Source: Alistipes sp. Zagget8 (GTDB lineage Bacteria; Bacteroidota; Bacteroidia; Bacteroidales; Rikenellaceae). From it: a stretch of 64,000 nucleotides of DNA. The translations under genes were made by a program, and so were the position numbers. The stretch lies in NCBI GenBank assembly GCA_001941065.1, contig MSHJ01000015.1, forward strand, positions 271,173 to 335,172, read 5' to 3'. Of the stretch, positions 32,380 through 41,973 are shown one piece after another; within the stretch, counting starts at the first letter, position 1, and the number at the start of each line of letters is the position of its first letter. The notes below the pieces were generated by a model. That model searched no databases. It was not told where the DNA came from and was given only the letters and a program-made list of their open reading frames with translations.

Positions 32380-35300
32380 CTATTTTGCCGGGGGAAGCAG
32401 CATCGAGTCCGACTGCTGGGGACGGTCGCCTGCATCGATGAGGTTCTCCTCCGAGACGCCCAGCGAACGGTAGTAGGTGTTCAGCTCGGCGAGGATCTCC
32501 TTGCGGCCCGCGTAGCTGGCCAGGTAGTAGGCGTCGCCCAGCTGGTCGAGCTTCTCGTCGATGATGCCCGAAACCATGTCGCCCTGCGCCCCCTCGAAGC
32601 GGAGGTAGTGCTCGATGTACTCGATCAGCGTCTGGGCATACTCCCGCAACAGGGCGTCGCCCTTTTCGGCAGCCGTCTCGTCGCCCATCGCCGCAGCGGC
32701 GTAGTAGGCCTCGAGGAAGGGGTAGGTGTTGGTGTCGGTGAAGCGCACCTGCGAGGTCGGCATCCGCTCCAGCCCCAGGTCGAGCAGCTCGACGGCCTCC
32801 GCCACCCGGTCCTGCCGCAGCAGCTCCTTGGCCACGCGGGCGAAGGCGTCGCGGGCGTGCGAGGCCGAGAGGTTGTACTGGATGAAATAATCGACATAAA
32901 CCCGCGGGTCGGCGATGTTGCCGTAGCGGAAGGTCTCTTTCAGCAGCGGCGCCGCATAGTCGGGGTCGATGCGCCCGATCTCATAGGGGTTCTGCGCCGG
33001 AGTGAGTATCGGCACGAAACGGTAGGCATAGCCGTCGAACTGGAGGTAGTCCATCAGCCCGAAATCCTGCAGGATGTAGACCTGCGTGAGGTAGATCGGG
33101 CGTTTCCAGTCGAAGTTGGCCAGCATATCGAGGATCATCAACTGATTTTTGTCCAGCGAGTTCCTCTTGAGGTTGAGGTACACCGTGTCGACCATCTTGT
33201 CGCGGTCCTTCTCGGCGACGATGCCCGAAGCGATGGCGTTCTCCTTGTCCACGGGCAGTGCGATGCGCTTGGTGGGGATGTAGTCGGTCATCGAACCGTC
33301 GGAGAGTTTGATCTGGCTGCGCGGGTCGTCGCTGCGCACGAAGTCCATCACCTCGCGGATGTCCACCGCACGGTCGACGCTGTTCGTGACATAGATCATG
33401 TCGTTGTTGTAGGTGTACTTGTGCTTGGGCAGCGAGAACGGAACCCCTGCGGCATCGTTGGCCTTGGTCTTCATCTCGTCGATGTACCACTCGCCCCCGA
33501 GGTAGGAGGTGTTCATGATCCGCACGTCGGGACGTACGCCGTAGACCTCCTGGTTATTCCACAGCGGGAAGGTGTCGTTGTCGCCGTAGTTGAGGATGAT
33601 CGAGTTGGGAAGCGTGGACATCAGGTAGTTCCAGCCGATGTCGCGGGCCATCGTGCGGTGCGAGCGGTCGTGGTCGTCCCAGTTCTGGGCCGCGAGGAGC
33701 ACCGGCACGCCCATGCAGACGACGGTTGCCGCGGCGGCCGCCGTGACGTTGCTGCGCTTGGTAATCCACGCGATGAGGTCGCGGATGGCCAGCACGCCGA
33801 ATCCGATCCAGATGCAGAACGCATAGAACGAACCCGCATAAACGTAGTCGCGTTCGCGCGGTTCGCCGGGCGAGGTGTTGAAATAGAAGACCAGCGCGAT
33901 GCCCATCATCACGAACAGCCACATCACGATCGAGAAGTTCCGCTGGTCGCGGTTCAGCTGGTACAGCAGTCCGATCAGGCCCAGCAGGAAAGGCAGGAAA
34001 TAATAGGTGTTGCGGCCTTTGTTATCGGCGATTTCGCGCGGCAGGTCGTCCTGCGGCCCGAGGTACATCTCGTCGATCCACTTGATGCCCGAGAGCCAGT
34101 TGCCGTCGGTGATCGTCGTGCGCGAAGGCTGTATGTCGCTCTGGCGCCCCACGAAATTCCACAGGAAATAGCGCCAGTACATATACGATAGCTGGTAGTT
34201 GAACAGGTAGTTGAGGTTTTCGCCGAAGGTCGGCTCGACGATGGTCCGGGGTTCGCCGTAGGAGTCGGTGTAGACCTTCTTGCGGCCGAAGTCGAGCACC
34301 TCGCCGCTTATCGGGCGGCCCTGGTCGTCGCGGCGGATCTCGCCGTTCTCGTCGCGCAGTATCTCGGTCTTGGTGCGGTAGGCGGCCCACTGCTTGTACT
34401 CTTTCTCGCCCTTCGAGTAGTTCCACATACGCGGGAACAGGGTCATGAACTCCGGCGAGTGGGTGTAACCCGTCAGCACCGTCGCGGTCTTGTATTTGCC
34501 GTCCTCGTCCAGATACCACACGTTTTTCTCTTTCACGCCCTCGGGGGGAGCCGAATACTGGGCTCCGTACAACAGCGGGCGGTCGCCGTACTGGTCGCGG
34601 TTCAGCAGCGACAGCAGGGCGTGGGGGTTGTTGGGGTTGTTGGAGTTCATCGGCGGGTTGGCCGCGGCACGGATGGTCACCGAGGCGTAGGACGAGTAGC
34701 CGACGAGAATCATGGTCGTCGAGAGCAGGATGATGTTCAGCACCACGCGGCCCCGTTTGTGGGCCACCCATGCGGCCCATCCCATGCCGATGATCAGCGC
34801 CAGCGCGAAGAGCGTGATGCCCGAATTGACGGGCAGTCCGAACGTATTGACGAACAGCGTGTCGATCTGTGCGCCGATCCAGACCGTGTAGGGGATGATG
34901 ATGTTATTGATGAAGACGATAATCGCGCCGGAGATTACCGTGGACCAGGCGATGCCTTTCCACGTCGCCCGTTCGGTCTTGCGGAAATAGTAGATGAAGA
35001 CCAGCGCGGGGATACACAGCAGGTTGAGGATGTGCACGCCGATCGAGAGGCCCATCAGGTAGGCGATCAGCACGATCCAGCGCGACGAGTGGGGTTCGTC
35101 GGCCTGCTCCTCCCATTTGAGCATCAGCCACACCACCAGCGCCGTGAACATCGACGAGAGGGCGTAGACCTCGCCTTCGATGGCCGAGAACCAGAAGGTG
35201 TCGGTGAAGGTGTAGGCCAGGGCCCCGACGGCTCCGGCGCCCAGGATGGCGACGGTGTTGGCGACGGTCAGCTCCGCACCGCCGCGGGTCATCAGCCGCC

Positions 35301-35604
35301 GTGCGAGGTGGGTGACGGTCCAGAACAGGAACAGGATGCAGAAGGCGCTGGAGAGCGAGCTCATGGCGTTGACGGCCATGCCCACATATTCGGGCGAGGG
35401 GGCGAGCATCGTTGCCAGACGCGCCAGCATCATGAACAGCGGGGCTCCGGGAGGGTGTCCCACTTCGAGCTTGTAGGAGGTGGCGATGAACTCCGAGCAG
35501 TCCCAGAGACTCGACACGGGTTCCATGGTCATCAGGTAGACGATCGCCGCAATGGCGAATACCGTCCAGCCCGTGATGTTGTTCCAGCGTTTGAAAAAGT
35601 GCAT
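32380..35604 (-). CDS. DUF2723 giant membrane protein
   Basis: 1074 residues. The N-terminal two thirds carry many membrane helices in the DUF2723/glycosyltransferase-C-like fold: WTVFAIAAIVYLMTMEPVSSLWDCSEFIATSYKLEVGHPPGAPLF... contains the acidic D/E pair and the GHPPGAPLF loop typical of this family. Helices continue to about residue 630. The last 400 residues are soluble and helical, with TPR-like pairs. By analogy with protein O-mannosyltransferases it may glycosylate exported proteins or lipids from a polyprenyl donor, but this is inference. It has a long leader (about 170 nt) containing repeat copy B2. Confidence 0.88.
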   Translation of the reverse strand: MHFFKRWNNITGWTVFAIAAIVYLMTMEPVSSLWDCSEFIATSYKLEVGHPPGAPLFMMLARLATMLAPSPEYVGMAVNAMSSLSSAFCILFLFWTVTHLARRLMTRGGAELTVANTVAILGAGAVGALAYTFTDTFWFSAIEGEVYALSSMFTALVVWLMLKWEEQADEPHSSRWIVLIAYLMGLSIGVHILNLLCIPALVFIYYFRKTERATWKGIAWSTVISGAIIVFINNIIIPYTVWIGAQIDTLFVNTFGLPVNSGITLFALALIIGMGWAAWVAHKRGRVVLNIILLSTTMILVGYSSYASVTIRAAANPPMNSNNPNNPHALLSLLNRDQYGDRPLLYGAQYSAPPEGVKEKNVWYLDEDGKYKTATVLTGYTHSPEFMTLFPRMWNYSKGEKEYKQWAAYRTKTEILRDENGEIRRDDQGRPISGEVLDFGRKKVYTDSYGEPRTIVEPTFGENLNYLFNYQLSYMYWRYFLWNFVGRQSDIQPSRTTITDGNWLSGIKWIDEMYLGPQDDLPREIADNKGRNTYYFLPFLLGLIGLLYQLNRDQRNFSIVMWLFVMMGIALVFYFNTSPGEPRERDYVYAGSFYAFCIWIGFGVLAIRDLIAWITKRSNVTAAAAATVVCMGVPVLLAAQNWDDHDRSHRTMARDIGWNYLMSTLPNSIILNYGDNDTFPLWNNQEVYGVRPDVRIMNTSYLGGEWYIDEMKTKANDAAGVPFSLPKHKYTYNNDMIYVTNSVDRAVDIREVMDFVRSDDPRSQIKLSDGSMTDYIPTKRIALPVDKENAIASGIVAEKDRDKMVDTVYLNLKRNSLDKNQLMILDMLANFDWKRPIYLTQVYILQDFGLMDYLQFDGYAYRFVPILTPAQNPYEIGRIDPDYAAPLLKETFRYGNIADPRVYVDYFIQYNLSASHARDAFARVAKELLRQDRVAEAVELLDLGLERMPTSQVRFTDTNTYPFLEAYYAAAAMGDETAAEKGDALLREYAQTLIEYIEHYLRFEGAQGDMVSGIIDEKLDQLGDAYYLASYAGRKEILAELNTYYRSLGVSEENLIDAGDRPQQSDSMLLPPAK

Positions 35605-35658
35605 ATCGGTTTGTTATGCTATTTTGGTTTTGTTATCTGCGCTTCGGTTCGGTGTCCT

Positions 35659-35740
35659 CGCGGCTTTCAGCCGCGTTTACAAATCCGACCCACCCCCAAA
35701 CCCCCGCCCCAGGCGGGGGCTTAGTGCCGCTGCGCGGCAA
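35659..35740 (-). repeat. Repeat family B, copy 2 (inverted)
   Basis: Minus-strand order: hairpin CCCCCGCC / GGCGGGGG (35701-35719), GGGTGGGTCGGATTTGTAAA, hairpin GCGGCT / AGCCGC (35660-35674). Same layout as copy 1 but different, still paired arms. It lies in the leader of the DUF2723 gene. Confidence 0.7.
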
Positions 35741-35782
35741 AATCGGCGTTTCGGGAGGGCTTGTCCCATTTTGAGACAACGG

Positions 35783-35813
35783 CAAAAGTAACGATTTAAC
35801 GGCTTATTTCCAA
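35783..35813 (-). promoter_or_regulatory. DUF2723-gene promoter
   Basis: Minus-strand TTG (35811-35813) and TACTTTTG (35783-35790) are 20 nt apart; predicted start near 35777 leaves a leader of about 170 nt. Confidence 0.65.
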
Positions 35814-35838
35814 TCCTTATTACGCGAAACCCCGATTT

Positions 35839-37440
35839 TTACCACATTTTCCACCAACTCTTCCGCGGAGCGGATTCTGCGGCGGGTTTCGCGGCCTGCC
35901 CCTGCCCCGGTTTCGCACCGCCTGCCGGACGGCGTTTGCGGTGGCGTGCGGACGACGATTTCGGTGCGCCTTCGGGGGCGGTTTTGGCTGCGGAATTGTT
36001 CCCGGCGGGTTTCGGGGCGTTGCCGGAGCCCTGCTTCCGCTCCGGCTTGCGGGCCGTATCGGCGGCGGGTTTGTTCGCCTGCTGGATCGGGGTTCCCGGT
36101 GCGGGGCGCGTACCCCGGCGGCGGCGCGAACGCGACGGACGTGCGGACGGTTCCGCCGATTCCTGCGGCGGTTTCTGCTCCGGATTGCGAGAGGGTTTCG
36201 GCTCCGCGTTCCGGGCGCTCCTTGGTGCGGGCTTCGGCTCCGCGCTCCGGGCCGGTTTCTGCGCGGCCTTCTGCGCGGGCTTTCGCGCCGGGGCGGCGGA
36301 CTGCCGGGCGGCGAACTCCGGAACGGCTCCCTCGACGGGGATCACGAGCCCGGTGAGTTTCTGGATGTCCTTCAGATAGGGGTATTCGTCCTCCGAGCAG
36401 AACGACCACGCCGTGCCTTCATAGCCTGCGCGGCCCGTGCGGCCGATGCGGTGGACGTAGGTCTCGGGAACCTCCGGCAGTTCGTAGTTGATGACCAGCG
36501 GCAGCTGGTCGATGTCGATGCCGCGGGCGGCGATGTCGGTGGCGATCATCACCCGGCATTCGCCCGACTTGAAATCGTTCATGGCTTTCACGCGGGCGTT
36601 CTGCGACTTGTTGCCGTGAATGGCGCACGACTGGATGCCGGCGCGGTTCAGGATTTTGGCCAGTTTGTCGGCGCCGTGCTTCGTGCGCGAGAAGACGAGC
36701 ACCTGCTGGGCGTCGGATGCCGAGAGCAGGTCGATCAGCAGCTGGCTTTTCTCGGCCTTTTCGGCGAAATAGACCTTCTGGGCGATGGTCTCGACCACCG
36801 AAGCCGGCGGGGTGACGGTCACCAGCACGGGATCGTGGAGGATTTTGGCGGCCAGTTCGGCGATGTCCGAGGGCATCGTGGCCGAGAAGAAGAGCGTCTG
36901 CCGCCGTGCGGGAAGCAGGGGCAGGATGCGGCGGATGTCGTGGATGAAGCCCATGTCCAACATGCGGTCGGCCTCGTCGAGCACGAAAAAGCGAATCTTG
37001 TCCAACGAAATATAGCCCTGCCCGATGAGGTCCAGCAGACGGCCCGGGGTGGCCACCAGCAGGTCCACGCCGCGCTGCAGCGCATCGACCTGCGGGCGCT
37101 GGTTGACGCCTCCGAAAATCACGCAGTGGCGGATGGAGAGGTAGCGGGCGTAGTCGCGGCAGCATTCGTCGATCTGGATGGCCAGTTCGCGCGTCGGCGT
37201 GATGACCAGGGCGCGGATTTCGCGGCGTCCCTTGGCGGCGGGCTCGGCGGCTAAAAGTTGGAGGATAGGCAGCGTGAAGGCTGCGGTCTTGCCCGTCCCG
37301 GTCTGTGCGCAGCCCTGCAGGTCGCGGCCTTCGAGTACGGGAAGAATGGCTTGTTGCTGAATGGGGGTGGGATCGGTGTACCCCTTTTCCCCGATGGCGC
37401 GTAACAGCGGCTCGGAGAGTCCTAAGTCTTGAAATTTCAT
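35839..37440 (-). CDS. DEAD-box RNA helicase (RhlE-like) with basic tail
   Basis: ATP-dependent RNA helicase of 533 residues. Conserved motifs: Q motif near PTPIQQQAI, motif I AQTGTGKT (about 45-52), Ia [39 protein letters not shown] and [12 protein letters not shown]. After about residue 375 the sequence turns into a low-complexity tail rich in Ala, Lys, Pro and Arg ([24 protein letters not shown] repeats). Such tails promote RNA binding or phase separation in RhlE-type helicases of cold-adapted ribosome assembly. Start at 37440 ([16 protein letters not shown]); the in-frame extension to 37560 lacks family similarity. Confidence 0.95.
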   Translation of the reverse strand: MKFQDLGLSEPLLRAIGEKGYTDPTPIQQQAILPVLEGRDLQGCAQTGTGKTAAFTLPILQLLAAEPAAKGRREIRALVITPTRELAIQIDECCRDYARYLSIRHCVIFGGVNQRPQVDALQRGVDLLVATPGRLLDLIGQGYISLDKIRFFVLDEADRMLDMGFIHDIRRILPLLPARRQTLFFSATMPSDIAELAAKILHDPVLVTVTPPASVVETIAQKVYFAEKAEKSQLLIDLLSASDAQQVLVFSRTKHGADKLAKILNRAGIQSCAIHGNKSQNARVKAMNDFKSGECRVMIATDIAARGIDIDQLPLVINYELPEVPETYVHRIGRTGRAGYEGTAWSFCSEDEYPYLKDIQKLTGLVIPVEGAVPEFAARQSAAPARKPAQKAAQKPARSAEPKPAPRSARNAEPKPSRNPEQKPPQESAEPSARPSRSRRRRGTRPAPGTPIQQANKPAADTARKPERKQGSGNAPKPAGNNSAAKTAPEGAPKSSSARHRKRRPAGGAKPGQGQAAKPAAESAPRKSWWKMW

Positions 37441-37536
37441 AATAATCGGTGTCAAAGGTACGATAATTTCCCGGTTGACGTGCAGATAGGGGTATATTAT
37501 TTGTCGGGAAGTTCCGCCGAACCGGATGCAATTTCG

Positions 37537-37544
37537 TATCTTTG
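37537..37544 (+). promoter_or_regulatory. -7 box of the dipeptidase gene
   Basis: TATCTTTG, 18 nt before the ATG-ATG pair of the dipeptidase gene. Confidence 0.6.
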
Positions 37545-37562
37545 CAATCATATACCGCAAAA

Positions 37563-38237
37563 ATGATGAAACGAAAACTGCTGTTGGCGGCGTGTGTCGT
37601 CCTGCTCTGCGCGGGCGTCCGGGCGCAGGGCGTGCTCGATGCGAAGATGCGCAAGGCGGGGCTGGTCGATGTGCTCGGCGTGGATTCCACGCTGCGGGTG
37701 CGCCTGATGTATTCCACGGCGGACAATTTCATGGGCCGCGACGTTTACGGCGACCTCGAAACGGCTTACCTCCTGCCGCATTTCGCCGCCCGGCTGGCGC
37801 ATGCCCAGCGGTTGCTGCGCGAACGGCGTCCCGGATGGCGGATGCTGGTCTGCGATGCGGCGCGTCCGATCAGCGTCCAGCGGTATATGTACAGCCTGGT
37901 CGAGGGGACTCCGAATCAGGTCTATGTGGCCAACGGCGCACGCGGCGGACGCCACAACTATGGCGTGGCGGTCGATGTGACGCTGCTCGACGCCTCGGGG
38001 CGTGAGGCCGACATGGGCACTCCGGTGGATTTCTTCGGCGAGGAGGCCCACACGGGAGGCGAGGCCGCGCTGGCCGCCGCCGGGAAAATCTCGGCCGAAG
38101 CGGTCCGCAACCGCGAACTGCTCAGGGCCGTGATGCGCGAGGCCGGGCTGGTTCCCTACCGCCGTGAATGGTGGCACTACGAAGAGCCGATGCCGATGGG
38201 GGAGGTGCGCGAACGCTTCCGCCTGCTCGATTTTTGA
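37563..38237 (+). CDS. D-alanyl-D-alanine dipeptidase (VanX/DdpX family)
   Basis: Zinc dipeptidase of about 224 residues exported to the periplasm (signal [17 protein letters not shown]). Zinc ligands fit the M15D motif: [15 protein letters not shown] (S/G-x-H-x6-D) and EWWHYEE (E-x-W-H). The [14 protein letters not shown] segment supplies the catalytic Arg. Its likely role is trimming D-Ala-D-Ala during peptidoglycan turnover; there are no vanH/vanA neighbours, so vancomycin resistance is not implied. Start codons at 37563 and 37566 are adjacent. Confidence 0.92.
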   Translation: MMKRKLLLAACVVLLCAGVRAQGVLDAKMRKAGLVDVLGVDSTLRVRLMYSTADNFMGRDVYGDLETAYLLPHFAARLAHAQRLLRERRPGWRMLVCDAARPISVQRYMYSLVEGTPNQVYVANGARGGRHNYGVAVDVTLLDASGREADMGTPVDFFGEEAHTGGEAALAAAGKISAEAVRNRELLRAVMREAGLVPYRREWWHYEEPMPMGEVRERFRLLDF

Positions 38238-38303
38238 GCCCCGGACGCGGTTGTTTGCGGAAAAAGTTGTAATTTTACCCGTTCAAAACGTTAATTCACG
38301 ATT

Positions 38304-39779
38304 ATGGATTCCAAACTCGTACTTTACAATACGCTCACCCGCCGCAAGGAGGAGTTCGAGCCTCTCGTACCCGGCCGCGTGGGCATGTATGTCTGCGGCC
38401 CCACGGTCTACGGCGACCCGCACCTGGGCCACGCCCGGCCCGCCGTGACCTTCGACCTGCTGTTCCGCTACCTCAAGGCCGCGGGCTACAAGGTGCGCTA
38501 CGTGCGCAATGTCACGGACGTGGGCCATCTGGAGCACGACGCCGACGAGGGCGAGGACAAGATCGCCAAGAAGGCCCGTCTCGAGCAGTTGGAACCGATG
38601 GAGGTGGCGCACTACTACACGGAGCGTTACCATCAGGCGATGGAGGCCCTCAACGTCGAGACCCCCTCGATCGAACCCTATGCCTCGGGACATATCATCG
38701 AGCAGATCGAGTTCGTGAAGCGGATTCTGGCCGACGGCTACGCCTACGAGTCGAACGGCTCGGTCTATTTCGACGTGGAGAAATACAACGCCAAATACAA
38801 CTACGGCAAGTTGTCGGGCCGCAACCTCGACGACATCATCGCCAACACGCGCGAGCTGGACGGGCAGTCGGACAAACGCCATTCGTACGATTTCGCGCTG
38901 TGGAAAAAGGCGTCGCCCGAACACATCATGCGGTGGCCTTCGCCCTGGGGCGAGGGATTCCCGGGCTGGCACATGGAGTGCTCCGCGATGTCCACGCGTT
39001 ACCTCGGGGAGCGTTTCGACATCCACGGCGGTGGCATGGACCTGATGTTCCCGCACCACGAATGCGAGATCGCGCAGTCGACCGCCGCGCTGGGACATGA
39101 CTCGGCCCGCTATTGGGTGCACAACAACATGATTACGATCAACGGCCAGAAGATGGGCAAGTCGCTGGGGAATTTCATCACGCTGGAGGAGCTCTTCACC
39201 GGGTCGCACAAGTTGCTGGCGCAGGCTTTCTCGCCGATGACCATCCGTTTCTTCGTGTTGCAGGCCCACTACCGCTCGACGCTGGATTTCTCGAACGAGG
39301 CCCTGCAGGCCGCTGAGAAGGGGCTGGACCGGCTGATGAAGGGTATCGAGACGCTGGGGAAGATCAAACCCGCGGCGGCTTCGACCGTCAATCCCGCCGA
39401 GCTGGAGACCCGCTGTGCGGAGGCGATGGCCGACGACCTGAATTCGCCGATGGTCATTTCGGCGCTGTTCGACTGGGTGCGCGTCATCAACTCGCTGGCC
39501 GACGGCAAGGAGACGATTTCAGCTGCCGACCTCGAAACCCTCACGGCCACCGTGCACCGCTATGCGTTCGACATTCTGGGCCTGCGCGACGAAAAGGCTG
39601 CCGGGGCGGCTTCGGGCCGGGATTATGTGACGCCGCTGGTCGAGATGCTGCTGGACGAGCGCCTGAAGGCCCGCGCCGCGAAAGACTGGGCGGCTTCGGA
39701 CCGCATCCGCGACGGCTTGGCCGCCGCCGGCATCCGCGTCAAGGACCGCAAGGACGGCAGCGATTGGGAACTCGCCTAA
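38304..39779 (+). CDS. cysS: Cysteine--tRNA ligase
   Basis: Class I synthetase charging tRNA-Cys, 491 residues. The HIGH-type signature is [18 protein letters not shown] (about 28-45, HLGH), with the zinc-binding [19 protein letters not shown] region (here [10 protein letters not shown]) and [15 protein letters not shown]. The KMSKS-type loop is KMGKSLGN. Zinc ligands Cys30, Cys of HMECS and His of PHH are present. The DALR/anticodon domain fills the end. Transcribed alone; repeat copy A3 follows. Confidence 0.97.
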   Translation: MDSKLVLYNTLTRRKEEFEPLVPGRVGMYVCGPTVYGDPHLGHARPAVTFDLLFRYLKAAGYKVRYVRNVTDVGHLEHDADEGEDKIAKKARLEQLEPMEVAHYYTERYHQAMEALNVETPSIEPYASGHIIEQIEFVKRILADGYAYESNGSVYFDVEKYNAKYNYGKLSGRNLDDIIANTRELDGQSDKRHSYDFALWKKASPEHIMRWPSPWGEGFPGWHMECSAMSTRYLGERFDIHGGGMDLMFPHHECEIAQSTAALGHDSARYWVHNNMITINGQKMGKSLGNFITLEELFTGSHKLLAQAFSPMTIRFFVLQAHYRSTLDFSNEALQAAEKGLDRLMKGIETLGKIKPAAASTVNPAELETRCAEAMADDLNSPMVISALFDWVRVINSLADGKETISAADLETLTATVHRYAFDILGLRDEKAAGAASGRDYVTPLVEMLLDERLKARAAKDWAASDRIRDGLAAAGIRVKDRKDGSDWELA

Positions 39780-39817
39780 CCCCCCCCCACCTAAGAGGTG
39801 GGTTTTAGAATGGGTGG

Positions 39818-39914
39818 TAGCGGAAATCTGTTTTTGATGTGCAAAATGCTTCCGCAGCCCCTAAATCCCGGCTCTTAGCCGGGCGTTTTTGGTACTTTTT
39901 TCGTAAAAAAGTAC
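39818..39914 (+). repeat. Repeat family A, copy 3
   Basis: Order AGCGGAAATCTG, CTTCCGCAGCCCCTAAATC, hairpin CCCGGCT / AGCCGGG (39867-39883), then hairpin GTACTTTTTT / AAAAAAGTAC (39892-39914). Both hairpins keep pairing although the arm sequence differs from copies 1 and 4. Confidence 0.8.
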
Positions 39915-39930
39915 ATAATGTACTATTGAT

Positions 39931-41331
39931 ATGACAACAGAAATAAAATCGGCAGCTTTGGAGCTCGGGACTGAGCGTATCCGCAAGCTGCTCGTGCAAT
40001 ATGCCGTGCCGGCGATCATCGCCATGACGGCCTCGTCGCTCTACAACATGGTCGACAGTATCTTCATCGGCCACGGGGTGGGGCCGCTGGCCATTTCGGG
40101 TCTGGCGCTGACCTTCCCGCTGATGAACCTCGCCGCGGCGTTCGGTTCGCTGGTGGGCGTGGGCGCCGCGACGCTGATCTCGATGCGCCTGGGACAGCGC
40201 GACTATGAAACGGCCCAGCGGGTGCTGGGCAATGTATTGGTGCTCAATCTGATTATCGGCATCTCGTTCGGCCTCGTGACGCTGGCTTTCCTCGATCCGA
40301 TCCTCTATTTCTTCGGGGCCAGCGAGGCCACGATCGGCTACGCCCGCGAGTATATGACCGTTATCCTGCTGGGCAACGTCGTCACCCACATGTATCTGGG
40401 CCTGAACTCCGTGCTGAGGGCTTCGGGGCATCCCCGCAAGTCGATGTACGCCACGATTATCACGGTCGTCATCAATGCGATTCTCGACCCGATCTTCATC
40501 TTCGGATTCGGCTGGGGCATCCGCGGCGCGGCCATCGCCACGGTGCTGGCGCAGATTATCGCGCTGGTCTGGCAGTTCCGGATTCTTTCGAACAAACAGG
40601 AACTGCTCCATTTTCGCCGCGGCATCTACCGCCTGCGGAAAAAGATCGTGCGCGACATCGTCGCCATAGGCATGTCGCCCTTCCTGATGAACCTCGCGGC
40701 GTGCTTCATCGTGATCCTCATCAACAAGGGGCTGAAGGAGTACGGCGGCGACCTGATGATCGGCGCCTACGGCATCGTCAACCGCCTGGCTTTCTTCTTC
40801 GTGATGATTGTGCTGGGCGTCAACCAGGGCATGCAGCCCATTGCAGGTTATAATTTCGGCGCGAAGCAGTACGACCGTGTGATGCGCGTGCTGAAGCTGA
40901 CGATGATCGGCGCGACGTGCGTCACCACGGCGGGATTCATCCTCGGCGAGTTCATGCCGCGCATGGCCGTGGGGATGTTCACCTCCGACGAGGAGCTGAT
41001 CCGCCTCTCGGTCGAAGGCATGCGCATCGTCTTCTTCTGCTTCCCGATCATCGGGTTCCAGATGGTGGCCACGAACTTCTTTATGAGCGTCGGCATGGCC
41101 GGTAAGGCGATTTTCCTGTCGCTGTCGCGGCAGCTGCTGTTCCTGATGCCGGGACTGATCTTCCTGCCCCACATCTTCGACGTTTACACCGAGTGGAACG
41201 GCAGCTGGGGCGTGTGGTGCTCGATGCCGCTGTCGGATTTCCTGGCTTCGGTCGTGGCGTTCTTCATGCTGACTTACCAACTGCGGAAATTCCGGGCCTA
41301 TGCTGCGGAGAATGCCGCCAAAGAGGGATAA
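39931..41331 (+). CDS. MATE-family efflux transporter (DinF/MepA-like)
   Basis: 466 residues, about twelve membrane helices, with the MATE N-terminal motif LLVQYAVPAIIAMTASSLYNMVDSIFIGHGVGPLAISG and a repeat half from about residue 235 (IVAIGMSPFLMNLAACFIVILINKGL). It is closer to the MepA-like than the NorM-like group, unlike the copy at 12582-13946. The cytidylate-kinase-like gene starts 4 nt after its stop, so they are co-transcribed; the functional link is not obvious. Confidence 0.9.
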   Translation: MTTEIKSAALELGTERIRKLLVQYAVPAIIAMTASSLYNMVDSIFIGHGVGPLAISGLALTFPLMNLAAAFGSLVGVGAATLISMRLGQRDYETAQRVLGNVLVLNLIIGISFGLVTLAFLDPILYFFGASEATIGYAREYMTVILLGNVVTHMYLGLNSVLRASGHPRKSMYATIITVVINAILDPIFIFGFGWGIRGAAIATVLAQIIALVWQFRILSNKQELLHFRRGIYRLRKKIVRDIVAIGMSPFLMNLAACFIVILINKGLKEYGGDLMIGAYGIVNRLAFFFVMIVLGVNQGMQPIAGYNFGAKQYDRVMRVLKLTMIGATCVTTAGFILGEFMPRMAVGMFTSDEELIRLSVEGMRIVFFCFPIIGFQMVATNFFMSVGMAGKAIFLSLSRQLLFLMPGLIFLPHIFDVYTEWNGSWGVWCSMPLSDFLASVVAFFMLTYQLRKFRAYAAENAAKEG

Positions 41332-41335
41332 GAAT

Positions 41336-41968
41336 ATGGAAAAATTCGTTATCAATATCGGCCGTCAGTTGGGCAGCGGCGGCAAGACCGTCGGGGAGAT
41401 CATCGCCCGCAGGCTCGACATCCGCCTTTACGACAAAGAGTTGATCAACCTGGCCGCCAAGGAGAGCGGCCTCTGTCCCGAGATTTTCGAAAAGGCCGAC
41501 GAAAAGGAGTCGCGCGGCGTGCTTTCGACGATGATCGGCTACCTCCGCGCCCCCTTTGCGGGCGACGACGGGGGTATGACGAACGTGCTGTCGAACGACG
41601 CGCTGTTCAAAATCCAGAGCGACGTGATCCGTCAGGTCGCCGCGCGTGAAACGGCCGTTTTCGTGGGCCGCTGCGCCGACTACATTCTGCGAGAGAATCC
41701 GCGTTGTGTCAATGTCTTTGTCACGGCCGATGATGCCGACCGCATCGACCGCATCTGCCGCCGGCAGGGCTGCACGGAGGCCGAGGCCCGGACCCTGATG
41801 GAGCGCGTGGACGCCCGCCGCGCCTCCTATTACGACTATTACAGTTCGCGGACGTGGGGCGTGGCTTCGACCTACCACCTTTCGGTGAACTCCTCGGTGC
41901 TGGGCGACGAGGGCACGGCGGATTTCATCCTGGAGTTCGCCGCACGGAAACTGCACGAAAAATTTTAA
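41336..41968 (+). CDS. Cytidylate-kinase-like family protein
   Basis: P-loop protein of 210 residues: VINIGRQLGSGGKTVGEIIARRLD (about 5-28) is the AAA_26/Cmk-like nucleotide-binding loop, and VFVGRCADYILRENPRCVNVFVTA a conserved core. It belongs to the stand-alone Cytidylate_kin2 group whose true substrate is not established; CMP phosphorylation is plausible. Start at ATG 41336. It sits between the MATE gene (4-nt gap) and prfB (5-nt gap) on the same strand, an apparent three-gene unit. Confidence 0.85.
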   Translation: MEKFVINIGRQLGSGGKTVGEIIARRLDIRLYDKELINLAAKESGLCPEIFEKADEKESRGVLSTMIGYLRAPFAGDDGGMTNVLSNDALFKIQSDVIRQVAARETAVFVGRCADYILRENPRCVNVFVTADDADRIDRICRRQGCTEAEARTLMERVDARRASYYDYYSSRTWGVASTYHLSVNSSVLGDEGTADFILEFAARKLHEKF

Positions 41969-41973
41969 GAGAT

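Noticed and set aside
37563..38237. Vancomycin-resistance vanX gene
   Set aside because: No vanH, vanA/B or vanRS neighbours; the family is widespread as a housekeeping periplasmic dipeptidase.
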